A DNA stretch of 64,000 nucleotides from Turnera subulata (GCA_028386065.3 JAKUCV010002794.1:1-64000), one strand, 5' to 3'. Shown: positions 33,833 through 46,823, counted from the stretch's first letter. Notes: generated from the letters alone by a model not told the origin. A program made the numbers and translations.

Positions 33833-35873
33833 TGTAGGTATCATATACCTTTCAAGCACCCTTGTCAAACTCATTTGACTTTCTACCAATAACATCTTGA
33901 TTGATATCACATACCAATCAAGTTCTTGTTGTCAAAACACTTTTGACAAATCAACCTCAACAACATATATATCACATATACACAATTGAATACAATATAA
34001 CATGATCATGCTTTATCACATAGAACATATCATGTATATATACTAAAAACATATCAAACATATGCATATATAAATTCAGCATATCACACATATGCAAGCA
34101 TATCTCATATACTAAAAAGAATTCCAGCATATCACATATACCTAAACAAGTTCAAGCTACATCACATGTAACATATGAACATGAATTCAGTTTAGAGCTT
34201 CACAAGTAGCTCCGCTACCACTGTAAGTATCCGGTTCATGCAATTGACAATCAAAAGCACAAAATACAACATGTATGCGCAGCGGAAATACCGGATACAC
34301 ATGGAGGATCCATGTGAAGGGAGCTAAACCGAATAACAATTTTTCATACCTGTAACGGTTGAGGTCTTTCACCCAACTGTAGAACCGAATCAGCTAGAGC
34401 CAGACAAAAGCCTCGCCCCTCTACGGTATCCACACGAACCGCTGTAACCGGTTGAAGAACGTCTCACGACTTCAACCCGAGCTCTCCCGAACTGGTGTGC
34501 TAGCAACAGGTTTCCGGGAGCTTTTGTGTGTGGTGTTTTTCTCTCAATTTTCAGACCACTCAAGAACTCTTCTCAAGCTCTGAAAATTCTCTCAAGAACA
34601 AGTGTGTGTGAGGAAGAAGATGAGCAATAGTGATCTGATCACTCAACCCTCAAAGGCATAATGCATTAGTGGAGTTAATGGCCAACATGGTGGTCCACTA
34701 AGCAACATGATTATGTCTCCACATAATCATGTTTCCCACTAAGCATTATCAACACAACTCAGCATGTTTTGGTTCAAAAATCTGACATTTAGTGAACCAA
34801 ACCAGCCCAAAAACGACCCTGGTCCAACCACGGTCCAACCGCGGTCCAACCACACCTTGGTTCAACCATGGTCCAACCACGGTTCAACCACCTGCTCGAA
34901 TCAACGGCTGTATGTGTGTGACCCTGTAGGCACTTGTACGTTCGGCAATAATCGTAAAATCTCATTTTACAATTATAAGCAAAGAGCGGCGTCTAGCAAC
35001 ACATCATTGCCACCCGAACGACAAGATCAATACTGATTCCACGTGCCTCGGAACATGTCATCGTCCCTTCGTCCCATTATCAAGATTAAACACGAGACAT
35101 GGAATATGTCAATCTCGCATATGTTTAATCTCGGTTTCTTGATCCTCGAGTTAACCGGTAAAACGGATACCAATGATATCATATATCATTATCCGAGCAT
35201 GGCCATGCATTTACGGTTCAACTCTATCAAGAAACACTCCGATAATATACCCGTTATATGGGTTGGACGAATCCCCTCTGGATCATACAAAACCCACTAC
35301 ACACTCATCATATACCCAATGATTACCCTTACGTCTATCCAGTTACGGATGACCAGGAATAATATCAAAGCATATGACTCACATGTTGGGAACCTTTATG
35401 ATCACAGGTCTAAGGACAATACATTAGAAGAACCACTATCGACAAAACATATAACGTTCCATGTAGCGTTCTTATGTGGGTCGGTCCAGTCCACAAGTTC
35501 TCCAACTTGTACCCATATGTTGAATTCATATCACATATAAACTCTCAACATACGCTAGTCTTAATTTATTATTACAACCCATCCATAATAATAATCGACT
35601 AGGGACAATTTAAGAATATGAAATATTCTAGGGTTATAAGTGTGTGCAAGCGTTTATCTCATAAACGATACTTATTGGAATAACCTTAATGCGTATACAT
35701 GACTACAAATAATCATCCAAGATTGGCTTTTGGGCATATTACACTAACATAAAGCTTCTAAATTCCGGCCTTAAACCATGGATAAGAATTCTCTTCATCC
35801 TGGAATCGCCGATAGACGCTTCTGGATCCAACTCAGAAATTTCACGGCACAAGAACTTCACTTTGTGAAAATA

Positions 35874-36242
35874 TTATGCTATTGTCTTGTTGCCTTGTGT
35901 CACCGACAACAACTCGTTCTCTAAAAGTTGAAGCTTTCTATCATTCTTTTTAGAGAACCGAGTGACAAGTGTATCCCAAGCTTCTTTCGGAGTTTCAGCT
36001 TTCTGTATGCATTGTAGCATTTCCTTTCCTACTGTTGTCTTCAAAGCGAACATAGCCTTGCCCAGTTTAATCTTCCACTTTCGCAACTCTCCGTTTGCCT
36101 CTGCAGGTTGTGCTACCTCGGTACCATTGACCACTTCCCACAGATCTTGTCCTTGCAAGTAGAACATCATGCAGGTTGACCACGTACTATAGTTGTTGTT
36201 GTTGAGCTTCTCCATTGCGCCGATAACTTGTAGGTTGGTCAT
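35874..36242 (-). pseudogene. gag 5' part of copia B
   Basis: Starts MTNLQVIGAMEKLNNNNYS; a copia-type gag with LWEVVNG and TRFSKKNDRKL. A stop occurs after KTIA; homologous gag continues to 35755, where copia C is inserted. Confidence 0.8.
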
Positions 36243-36823
36243 TGTATCAACAAAAGATTCTCACAAAACACCTCTACGTGACTTCCCGAAGAAGGACCTG
36301 CTCCGCTACCAGATTGTTGAACTATGCGCAGCACTAAGCGCTAACCTTTCACAGTACCAACCTCGTTACACAGGCAGACTGTGCTGAGACTAAGCAAGAC
36401 TAACTTGCACAGGTAGGTTGCGCAGAACCCGAGTGGAGAGAGATAGAAAACTCACAAAGACTAACAAGACAACAAAATAGAATAGAGAGAATACACTCTC
36501 AGAACACTCAGAGAGAAATGCTAGAGAGAAAAGCTTGAATGCTATAGAGAAATGCTAGAAATCTTGGGATGCTTTTTCCATTAGAAAGCAATGCCTTTAT
36601 ATAGGCTACAGAAATAACCACTTAAGCTAGAAAGTAGGAAACTAACATCCTGTAGAGATAAAGATAACTAAAACCTAATCTAGATAAATAACTAAGAATG
36701 ATAACTAAAAAAGATAATTAATATCTAATCTAGATAATTAAGTGGAAAACTAATCCACCCAATCTCCACTAGATTAGGTAACAACCAAAGCTATCCAATT
36801 GGTGTTGGACATTTAACAGTTCT

Positions 36824-37461
36824 CAGTGAGCACTTACCTACCAAGAGGGAGCAATAGGTGGGGCAAATTCATGGATGGATCTATTCAAGCATAAACATAT
36901 GTTTCTGTTTGCAGGGATTGTGCAAACTACACAACCTTTCATTACCTGATCTAACCATTGTCCGGCTAGACGAGCGGTGTTGGGCGCTTCCTGGGCCGAG
37001 CTTTGAGAAGGACCCATATGTGGTCTAGAGCAGACCCAAACACCTATTTATGGACCAATAATCAGGGCAAAGAGAGGGTTTGGATACTTGTCCAATACCT
37101 AGATGAGGGTGTGTAGATATCTGCTAGTATAATTCGACATGGCGCACTCCCTAGAACAATCTTGGGACGAGATCTATGCGTGATTGAGGGTTAAGGCTTG
37201 CTAGATTACAACTACTCCTAGGTGAAAGGAAAGGTAAAAGACATAAAAAAAATAAGAAGCTAAGGTAAATATGTATTGATGTGTGATGTTGATTTACAAG
37301 TACAGAAGTCCTACTTATAGTAGATACATTACGTACCGAACCTTAATCCTGGTCTGGTTAACAAACCAAAAAATCTAGGAAGACCGTAGTAATTAAACCT
37401 AAAAAGTATAAGAATTAATCAGTCGAGCTTTTATGGGAACCAAGCCCACTAGTCTTGGTCC
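36824..37461. other. Unassigned spacer
   Basis: About 640 bp between copia B and copia D. No BAHD exon or intron homology, no long open frame, and no repeat termini seen. It begins directly with the right-hand target duplication of copia B. Confidence 0.5.
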
Positions 37462-39858
37462 TGTTGGGAAAAAACTACAAAAGATTCGCAGTAAAATAAA
37501 AGGGACACAAAGATTTAGTGTGGTTCGGCCTTAATCTTGCCTACGTCCACGGATTTCAAATCTTCCACTAATATAAAATATTAGTACAAAAGAACCTCTT
37601 AATAAAATCTACCCACAAAAGTATTTTCTAAAAATACCCTAAAAGTATTTTCTCTACTATTTGTCACCCCCAAATTTTAGAAAGGGACTAAGAAAAATAT
37701 TAGATATATTTTTCTTCCTATTCCCTTCTCTCCTTCCTCTCTCTTTCTCCCTCTCTTCTTCTCTTCTTTTTATTTCTGCGTGGGATGATTGATAGCAAAA
37801 CATATTTCAGCCTTTTATAGGCATTTTCACACGTTTCATACAGCTAATTTTTCAACAAAAAAAGGCTGGCATCAACTTGCAGCCAAACAAGGCTGCTAAC
37901 CAACTTTCAAAAGCGGTGCCTAACATTTTTGAATTGACAAAAGAAAAATTCAGCCCACATACCGAACAATCTCCACCTTGGGCTGAATTTTACTTAGTAT
38001 TCTTCATACATTTGTCTTCTTGATCCATATCTGCTTCGGTGTTCTACATGCTGGTGTATGGCTACCTTCACTGCTATACGTCATGATTGCAAAACCAACC
38101 TTCCTTTTGTTGGACGCAATAATGTTCTGCTTTCTGCCTGACTCTGCACAAGCCTTAACCTTCATACTGCTCTTCACTGCAATTCCAATTAACTTGTAAA
38201 GGTTCTTCTCCATCAATTCCCCCTTCATAATTACCAAGGCGCCTTTTGTAACTTTCAAAACTCCACCTCGAATCAAGCCTACCAAGGGAAATTAAATTTC
38301 TTCCAAGCTTCGGCACGTGTCTCACATCTCCAAATGTCTTCACAAAGCCGTCATGCATCTTCATTTTTCACACTACCAACACCATGAATTTTAAATTCAT
38401 GATTATCTGCCAAAACTACTGATTCTCCATTACTGCAAGGCCTGTAACTACTAAACCATTCCTTATTTGCACAAATATAAAATGAACAGGGCAGAATCTA
38501 AAATCCATGAATCATCAGTCTGATCGCCTTTACTTTCTTGTACCAAGAAAAATTCACCATCAGAGTTTTCTTCAACAATCGCAGTCTTGCCAGGCTTTTT
38601 GCAATTTTTCTTCAGTTCTCCCATATCCTTCTTCATCTGCTCACAATAAAATTGGATATGCCCCTTCTTGTGAGAATAATAGCACTCCTTATCACTATAA
38701 TCTGTTCTTTCTCTCGAACCAGATCAAGAATTTCTTTTGAACTGGTTAGACCGTGATGGGCCCCTGCCACGATTAACTTCTGCCACAGTGATATCTTCAT
38801 CTATACCGCTACTAGACTGGTTCAACTTAAAATTCACCATTAGCACTGCTGTCACATCTGCAACTGAAAGAGTCTGGTTCCCAACACACAATGAATTCCT
38901 CAAATTATCATATGAATGGGAAGAGACATCAACAACATCAAGGCCTTATCCTCTTCTTCATAGGTCACATCAATGCTAGCCAACTCCTTAATCAAATTAT
39001 TAAATCGATTGATGTGATCTACTACATGTGTACCTTGCTGCATTTTTAACTGGTACAACTCCTTCATGAACAACCGATTTGTAGGTGACTTCGACATGTA
39101 GATATCTTCCAGTTTCTTCATCAGCTCCACCAGACTTGTCTCGTCCATGACACTGTACTTCACATCTGGCGCAAGAGTCAATCTGATGGTACTGACAGCT
39201 CGCTCCTCCCAATCTTCATCCTTCATGTCCTTTGGCTTCTTCTCCTTGCCAAAGAGCGTCTTCATCAGCCCCTGTTGCACCAACAAATCTTTAATGTTGC
39301 TTTGCCAGAGACTAAAATCCTTCTTGCCATCAAACTGCCCCAACTCAAACTTTGTGCCTAAAACTGCCATCGCGAACCTTTATCAAACCTCGCTCAGCTA
39401 CCAGTTGTTGGGGAAAAACTGCAAAAGATTCGCAGTAAAATAAAAGGGACACAAAGATTTAGCATGGTTCGGCCTTAATCTTGCCTACGTCCACGGACTT
39501 CAAATCTTCCACTAATATTAAATATTAGTACAAAAGAACCTCTCAATAAAATCTATCCACAAAATTATTTTTCAAAAATACCCTAAAAATATTTTCTCTA
39601 CTATTTGTCACCCGCAAATTTTAGAAGGGGACTAAGAAAAATATTAAGTATATTTTTCTTCCTATTCCTTTCTCTCCTTCCTCTCTCTTTCTCCCTCTCT
39701 TCTTCTCTTCTTTTTATTTCTGCGTGGGATGATTGATATCAAAACATATTTCAGCACACATGATTGATATCAAAACATATTTCAGCCAAAAAAGGCTGGC
39801 ATCAACTTGCAGCCAAAAAAGGCCGCTAACCAACTTTCAAAAACGGTGCCTAATTAAT
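37462..39858 (-). mobile_element. Ty1/copia retrotransposon D (internally deleted, one LTR truncated)
   Basis: The 3' LTR is 37462-37968 (TGTTGGGAAAAAACT...ACCGAACA). The 5' LTR is 39406 to about 39858 and lacks the last 46 or so bases, so no target duplication can be read. The primer-binding site TGGTAGCTGAGC lies beside the 5' LTR and AAGGTGGAGATTGT beside the 3' LTR. The interior is only about 1.4 kb. The right LTR has a local repeat of TGATTGATATCAAAAC. Confidence 0.85.
38900..39370 (-). pseudogene. gag of copia D
   Basis: 156 codons starting MAVLGTKFELGQFDGKKDFS, with WQSNIKDLL, YMSKSPTNRLFMKELY and HINRFNNLIKEL: copia-type gag. Downstream (38000-38700) are only a damaged zinc knuckle, a protease start and a gag-pre-integrase scrap (RHVPKLGRNLISLGRLD). 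Integrase, reverse transcriptase and RNase H are absent. Confidence 0.8.
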
Positions 39859-40049
39859 GCTAGCTAGGTACCCAATTAGTCATGTGATTCAGATAATATA
39901 TTCAAGAATTGTATTATTATTACATCATACACAACAATTGTGGACACAAACTCAAACTTAACACTAGAAAATACATAAATTAAGTACAACACAACAAAGT
40001 TTCACAGCAAAAATTAACCTCTGCTGCACATCACTTAAGGAATGAAGGA

Positions 40050-40290
40050 ACTAGCGTCTCATGATTGAAGACCAAGAGTTTGCCTCGATCCAATCGAATG
40101 CAATGGGTCCTAATTAAGAGTGAATCAGGGATTCCAAAAGAGCTTGACTAAGGCAAGTGCATGGATCGCAATTCACCGCAAAGTTTTGTAACTTCTTCCC
40201 TCACGGCTGCAGCATTTTCTGTTGATAGGTACCCCATTTCTCAGAAATGTGTCATCTCCCTCCATGCAAATTAATGTATACATGAATCTG
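40050..40290 (-). pseudogene. Acyl-CoA oxidase-like terminal-exon fragment (copy 6)
   Basis: On the minus strand MYTLICMEGDDTFLRNG is followed by a one-base insertion. The YLSTENAAAVREEVTKLC, ALALVK and FDWIEANSWSS segments lie in shifted frames. It sits about 140 bp beyond the stop of BAHD copy 2, on the same strand, the arrangement also seen below BAHD copy 4. Confidence 0.5.
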
Positions 40291-40428
40291 ACCAGAGCAA
40301 TCCAAATTGTGAATAAGACAATCAGAGTTGATCCAGCTCAAAAACCAACTAGAAAATGCACACCAAACCCCCACCAAAAGCAACAAAAGAGTCAACAAGA
40401 CATGAAAACTGCAAAACCGGCAAGTAGC

Positions 40429-43400
40429 TTATAAGGAAGATTTGATAGACATTTGTGAACCGAGATGTCCTACAGTTGGTTGATCGATATCGAACATAGT
40501 CTTAAGCTCCCTCGAAAGACGTTCCATTGCAAGGGCCGGCAAGCTAAATGAGGCTACAATCCTTTTCTCTCCTTTCTGATTAGTAAATGGAACAAGGTAG
40601 CCGCATCCAAAGAACTCAGGGTCTCCAGCATCAGCTGGCCCGCCACATACTGCCTTACCCCACCCATAATCCCACTCCGACAACCCTACATGTGTAATAT
40701 CCGACAATTCAAAGGTTCTTGCAAGTACATAGCAAGGCCTGCCTGTAGTGACCATCAAAGAAGCCACAGAGCTGAAGTAGTCTCTGGACAACTGTGCTTT
40801 AGTCTTTTTCACCAGCTCCAACGCATATCCCAGTGGGTTTCGGGTGAGATCTGATGCTGTCGCGAGAGCTACCGGGCAGACAATGGCATTGCCGTAGTAT
40901 CCTCTTGGCAATGGAGGGTTAAAAAGCTTGTGCCGTGCATTGAGAGTGCACATTAGGCGCACTTCTTGGTCAGGAGGAAGCTGGAGAGCTATGGTTCGAC
41001 ACTTCCAGAAATATGCCGATAATAGTTCAAATGAGGTGCACTTTTCTCCTGGAGGGACAAGACTCCTTAGGGTTGATAGTTCTTTGGGCCCAAAGAGAAA
41101 CGAACGATCAACCAATTTCTCCTCACTTGAATGATCAACTTCACCTGGGGCAGTGTCTACGTACTCCAGATGCTGGTGAGTTACCTTTGGTGGGTCAGTG
41201 GAATCAAGAAGATGCCTTTCCCATACTGGTAAGATTGAAGGTGCATCAGCTCCACAGGCGATTTCGCTCACAGCTGAACAGAACTGGGACATGCCTACTC
41301 CATCACATATGGCGTGGTTGAAGTTGAAGGCAAAGGTGAAACCTCCACATTTCAGGCGTGTTACCTTTATAATCATGAGCAAACAACACAACAAATAGTA
41401 GGGTGTATTTGATCAATTAAGTAAATAATTGAAAGAAGATAATTAATATACTATGCAGGTCGCCATGCCTGAATCTCTCCAGATATACACAGTTAGAATA
41501 CAAAACTATTTATGAGTCCCAAAATATTTGTTGATATGATAGTCCCTATTAACTATATATATAAAAAGATCTTGAAGTTTGATACAGTATTCGATAAGTG
41601 AAATTATTTTTTTTCCATGAGAATCATCTGTTGGGCTAATATAACCTGTATACATGCTTATCTCATCTCAACTACTCAATTAAAAAAAATAAATATTAAA
41701 CTATCGTCAAGTGACAAAACAAACCATGCAAGTGAGGGTAACCAGAGAATAAAGAGTCGTAAATGAAACAACTATTATTGCAGAACTTAATAAAGAGTCC
41801 TAAATGAAACAACTATTATTGCAAAACTTTTTCTTTCCTTTTTTTTTTTTATTACATGATTAGGCAAGCAGGTAAATAATGGAGAGTTGCAGAGCCTTTT
41901 CCTTTTTTCTTCTTTTTTTTTTCCTTGCATGATTAGGTTTGCAGATAAATAGTGGAGAGAGTGAGCTTTTTCCTTATTTCTTCTTTTTTTTCCTTGCATG
42001 ATTAGGTCGGCAGGTAATTTTTTTTTCCTAGCATGATTAGGTCCGCAGGTAAATAGTGGAGAGAGTGGTTGTACTGAGATTGTATCCCAAAATGGTGCAT
42101 GCCGGAGGTAATTTTTTCCCCCTACAAAATAACCATGTGAATTGGCTTTGTGCTTAGGTGTCTTATTGAGATAATAGTAAATCTAGGTTTGAGTGGTAAT
42201 AATTTCTTACCTGTCGAGACTTTTTGTTAATGGCATCGAAGATGTTATAAATTTATGCATTGTCTATTTCCTCACTCTACAAGGTTTTCTTCTCTGGAGA
42301 GATTCTGCATTTTAAGGTTTCTTCACCCTTTCTTTAAGTTTTTCAATTTTATTTGTCGTTGATTTTTGTCTCTATTATTCAAATATTTTTCTTCTAATTT
42401 ACTGCTACTAATTCTTGGTGATTTGGCTATTGCATGGTTTGGATTAATCCTTAGCCACGGATCATTCTTAACTTAAATTGATTGGTGTTGGTATTGCTTT
42501 TTCAGGAGGTACGAGATCCTAATTTACTTGATTTTCATTTTTTCTTAGCAGGTTATGCAATTTTAGTAACTCTTTGTTGAATTGTTCTCTTAGAACTAGA
42601 TTTTTAACTCACACCTAGAAAACCTTTTATAGCTATTTTGTTTGTTTCAAAGTAAGGTTATACTGCCACCAAGAACGAACAGATTTATGATATTGGTATC
42701 GCATCTGTACTCCCATTCTAATGGCAGAATCATCTAAAGATCCATCCTCTATGACATACCAAAAACAACATCAGCATCTCGAAGATGAAAGTAAACGAAA
42801 GTTGACTTTTACTGCATCTGAAGAGAAAAAGAAACATGGTAGGTAGACCCCAAGCATTATTGTTCATCTTCATTAGTTCCTGACAATTATTCTTATATTT
42901 TCTCATTTTTATCACTTATGAAATACAGTGAACAAGAGTATGACCAATTGGATGAAGATGTTGAAGGTGATGATAGTGATCACATGCCTCTCAATACTTT
43001 GAAACAAAAACATGAACCTAAAAGATCAAAATCTAGATACTTTACCACCTACAACTTCAGAGTGCTTATTATTTGATTGTTAATGATAGAAATGATAGTA
43101 TGTATCAGAATTTATTTCATGTCTTCTAGACTAGGTGATATGTTTTATCATATGTGTTATGAGCACAACATGCATTGTTGTACATTTTATAATGAGTACT
43201 CTATTTGAGATTTCAAGGAGAAAAGCCTTAAAAGTGGTTGTGCATTTTGCTCTATTCATTTTGTCTTCTCCTCCCTTTATTTTTTTTGTTTGTTTAGCCT
43301 TCTGCCCCTCCTGAATTTTAAAAGCATGTCTTCCATCATTATATATTTACTTTGTTTCATCAGGTTGTAGTTTGATTAGAAATGATGAACATAATATAAA

Positions 43401-45087
43401 CTTTACTTGAGAGAACATTGTCATGCTGGGTATATAATATTTTAAACTGAAACAAAATTAATTGCACTTGAGATGCATATAATGTTAATCTAGATTTTCA
43501 TAGTGATTATATTCATTTATTTCAAGCTCTTCTCTTAACTTGTATATTATATATTCTAAAATTAAATATCCTTTTATTCTTTAATGACAGCTCTACAACA
43601 CGAAAGGTTTCCCAGCGTTAACAACGAGTTTGTCATATTGTTTTGATGCAGCAGACTAACCTCTACTCTGCAATATTAATGCTTTTGTTGATATGTAATA
43701 TTATAGTATGGAACCAGAATACAATATGGTTATTATTATGGAACCAAAATACAATATGGTTATTACTAATATTTGATTGATATTTTTAATATTACACGTC
43801 AAATGGGTACCCGCAGCAACGCGCGGGCATTATTCCTAGTTCTATTAAAAAACATAAAACACTAGATATCCATATACTTTACATACCTAACTGCATATCC
43901 GAACTTTGCACTTTAGTTCAATTGTCAATAGTATATCCAAAATTTTTTTTGAGTCATTTGTATATCCAAATTTTTCTTGGTCAGGTCAATCGATAATCGA
44001 TAGGCACCATGTTCGGTATGTGCTCATGTGTAAGCTGCCCGAAAGTGGGTGGCAGCCCATCAAACCGCTGTTGTTTCATTATGATACCACGTCTACCTGA
44101 GTCCCACGATTTTCCACCCGGTTCTTACCCGGTTTTAGAACCGAACCCAAACCATGATCCCAATTTGTTTGTATCATAATAGCAATAATATATTTTTTTT
44201 AACCGGTACAAATACAATACTTAATACAATAATCTTGGCCGATGATAACAATAAAAATTTCATTTTTATTTTCCTTAAAAAAATAAAATAAATATTTTAT
44301 TTAAAGTTGAAAAAAAAAAAGAGTACCTCACAGTGAAGGCCCTCTCCTTTAGCTTGGCGTCACCACCACCGGCCACCCTAACGAGATGACACCTAGGAGA
44401 CGATCCCCATTTCGTCGAGTTGCCGTCGGCGCCACCAAATCTTCTTCTCCTCTTCCAGTTTCTTTCTTTTGTTTCAGAGTATCGTTCCTAATTGGGTTTT
44501 TTTATTATTATTCTTTGGTTCAGACCCAGGTATGGTGGTTCTCATGGCGGTGGAGTTTTTGTGGTACTATTGGGGTCAGCGTGCCCATGAAGAAGGCAAC
44601 AACAAACACGAGAAAAAGCTGTCATGCTCCAACAATTAGTTATGGCGGTAGTGTTTGCCTTGACTTTTTAAAATTATTTTTTGTTTTGAGTATTATTTGT
44701 CTTTTCTGAGAGAATAAAATGGGTTATTTTGAAAAAAAAACAAAAGGTTATACAAATATTTGGGTAAATAGTTTCAATATTTTATTCTAAAAAAATTCAA
44801 TATTTTGAATGAAACGGGTTCGGTTGACCCTCTTGGGAAATGGATGGGACCAAAGTTTGACACGTAGATGTGAAACGACTTAATTTTGAGCCCGAGACCT
44901 AAGGTTTGAAAAAAAAATGAGTATATAAATAACTCTGAAAAATTTTTGATTTTACCATTGATGCAAATTGCAAAGTTAGGATATCAAATATACCTGAAAA
45001 CCAGTATTTTCAAACACGGAAACATCCACCGACTCAACCATGTCGGTAGCCAGTTAGGGCTTAACAATCTTGCAAAGAAATGATAAG

Positions 45088-45134
<47 letters not shown>

Positions 45135-45620
45135 GCGCTAGCTAAGGAGAAAATCACAAACCTGAAACATAAGTAAAGGGCAATTTAGTATCTCAGTAGA
45201 GCCAGGGACATTGAAGAGAAACTCGTCGGTGTAAGGGTAAGGAAGCTGAAGTGTGACTCCTAATTCTTCAAGAGTAACTTGAGCATCTGCCTCGGTAAAC
45301 AAGACACCTTCACCAGTGCATTCCACCATGAGCTTCCTGTTAGGGCCTTCCCTTAGCCTACCAGCCATTGGATAGTAGAACACCAGTGCTTTAGCTATTG
45401 CCTCCCTCATGACCTTAACCGGGTCCTTCCCTTGCATTGAGGGATTGTGACGGTAAAAATATATGGCCCGCACAAAGTATCGCATACCCTCTTGGTCATC
45501 AATGTCTGATAAGTGCTTGAACTCATAAGGAGTCGGTTTTGCTGGCCGGAGTAGCTCCGGCTCACGTCTGTGAATCTTGAACACAAGGGAGGAGGGCGTT
45601 GTTGGTGGAGGTAATTCCAT
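40429..45620 (-). CDS. BAHD acyltransferase copy 2 (intact; benzyl alcohol O-benzoyltransferase-like)
   Basis: Exon 1 is 45162-45620 (153 residues, [11 protein letters not shown]...CPLLMFQ). Exon 2 is 40429-41364 (311 residues plus stop, starting VTRLKCGGF). Together 464 residues, normal for BAHD. Catalytic HAICD is at residues 170-174 (HXXXD). DYGWG is at about 385-389, in place of [22 protein letters not shown] and [13 protein letters not shown] are typical of the clade that makes benzyl benzoate and related esters from benzoyl- or anthraniloyl-CoA. It is the only copy with both exons undamaged. The intron, about 3.8 kb against 169 bp in copy 4, is full of transposon sequence but has GT and AG ends. 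Cytosolic; exact alcohol and acyl donor unknown. Confidence 0.87.
41572..43839 (+). mobile_element. Helitron-like element in the intron of BAHD copy 2
   Basis: The right end has a GC-rich hairpin (CCCGC ... GCGGG, 43810-43827) and, 12 bp later, CTAG followed by T: the classic Helitron 3' end. The flanking intron (TATTAAAAAACATAAAACACT) continues in BAHD copy 3 without this segment. The left end is not certain; a TC dinucleotide after an A near 41572 is the best candidate. The interior has minisatellite repeats (four GCATGATTAGG units, 41860-42065) and an ATG-led scrap near 42721 ([10 protein letters not shown]) with no recognised function. No Rep/helicase is seen, so it is non-autonomous. Confidence 0.5.
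43868..44996. mobile_element. Long-TIR element, copy 1 (MULE-like, non-autonomous)
   Basis: The left arm (AACTTTGCACTTTAG...CCAAATTTTTCTTGGTCAGG) and the right arm read in reverse (TAACTTTGCAATTTGCATCAAT...) are imperfect inverted repeats of about 100 bp. Related elements are in the intron of BAHD copy 3 at 48062 and 50430. The interior has GC-rich non-coding sequence and no transposase. Superfamily inferred only from TIR length. Confidence 0.4.
45091..45129. repeat. (TA)n microsatellite
   Basis: About 39 bp of uninterrupted TA dinucleotides, roughly 30 bp from the donor of BAHD copy 2. Confidence 0.95.
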
Positions 45621-46399
45621 GGGAGCTATCTAGCTACCTAGCTATAATCTTTTCTTTTTCTTTTGGGTCAACGTTGGAATTGGAATTGGATTACACCTGT
45701 GGAAGCCAGAAAGCTCTTTCAAGATATATGCACCGCACCTTGGGTGCCAACCAATTGGGTCATGACTCGTGACAAACTTCCAGAGATTAAGCTAATTTAA
45801 GCTAGCATCTAGCATCTTACTGTAGTCATTTTTATCATATAAATATTTCATGCGATCTAATAAAATAATATGCATGTTTCCCATGGATTAATTAATTAAT
45901 CTGACACATCTTGCGATTTTTTTAAAAAAATCTGATGCACCAATTACTCCTCCAACAGCTGCAGAAAGTTATGCGGTGCATTGGGTGGGCACCAACTAAT
46001 TGGGTTTGACAGATCTTCCAAATTAAACTAATTAAGCTACCATAGCCAACTTGTAAGAGGCAAATGTTACCGGGTTAACCTTATCTTTGTCTTCTTTTGG
46101 TGTCATGTGTGCTTCTCGTGGGCTTTGTTGAACTATGGCTTGCTTTTAATTAGTTTAAGGTTTCCAGGACCGATAGGATGGCATTTCTCCACTTGCTAAT
46201 TGCGACCACGATCTTTTTTTTTATTGGATTTTGTTTTCTATCTTGAATTTAGGCAGATCCCAAAAATATGGTAAGTCAAAAATTCCAATTTTTAATATTG
46301 TTATTTATTTATTTATTATCATTATTATCTTTGTTAAGTATATTAGTTTATTTTTAATATCCATCAGATATTCAAAATTTTACCTTAACATATCGAGAA

Positions 46400-46823
46400 T
46401 CAATCCAGATATTATCAAACTTCAGCCGAGTTTGTACCGGATGTTTGTGTTGAACGAGCCGAGCTCAAACATTATTATATTCTCCTTGTAAAGCTCACGA
46501 GCCTGATTGAGCTTTACAATTTTATTAGGCCTAGGCCCACACTTTATACACTTTAACTATGCTTGGTGTTTTAGTTATAATTGGGCTTGCCATTTATTTT
46601 TCTTTCAAAAAGTTTAAATTAACATATTTTACCGAGACAAATTAAAAATTCAAATTCCGAAATTAAACAAACTTTTAATTTAAACGAGTTTAATCGACCC
46701 TAGTTGAGCCCAACTTAGCTTTTTAATTCTCCGTCCAGCTCGAACTTGAGCTCAGTAACTTATTTGCAGGCTCAAGCCAAATTTCCCTCTAATCGAGCTT
46801 GGTTTAGCTCGATAACACCCTTA
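46400..46823. mobile_element. Possible hAT-type MITE fragment
   Basis: Rich in GAGCTC/GAGCTTGAGC words, with a right terminus reading GGTGTTATCGAGC inward, a style common in plant hAT MITEs. I found no clear left end or target duplication. The rest of 45621-46930 is AT-rich spacer between BAHD copies 2 and 3. Confidence 0.3.

Larger units (their letters stand above)
27485..35749 (-). mobile_element. Ty1/copia retrotransposon C, nested in copia B
   Basis: Long LTRs: 27485-29033 (3', 1549 bp) and 34222-35749 (5', 1528 bp), starting TGTAAGTATCCGG and ending TTACACTAACA. Perfect 5-bp duplication TAAAG (27480-27484, 35750-35754). Primer-binding site TGGTAGCGGAGC beside the 5' LTR; purine-rich AGTGGGAGATTGT beside the 3' LTR. 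Different family from A and B. Being inside B's gag, it is the younger insertion. The two LTRs differ mainly by small indels near 27770-27960. Confidence 0.93.
23674..36818 (-). mobile_element. Ty1/copia retrotransposon B (with copia C nested in its gag)
   Basis: LTRs 23674-24179 (3') and 36315-36818 (5'), starting TGTTGAACTATGCGCAG, roughly 95% alike by eye, each ending ACA. Target duplication GTTCT at 23669-23673 and 36819-36823. A purine tract GAGGGGGAG lies next to the 3' LTR and the primer-binding site TGGTAGCGGAGCAGG next to the 5' LTR. Without the nested element (27485-35749) and its 5-bp duplication it is about 4.9 kb. Same family as copia A. Confidence 0.93.

Noticed and set aside
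36824..37461. Missing exon 1 of BAHD copy 1 on the far side of copia B
   Set aside because: No MELPPP, GRLREG or other exon 1 wording, and no intron homology; the exon was lost, not just displaced.
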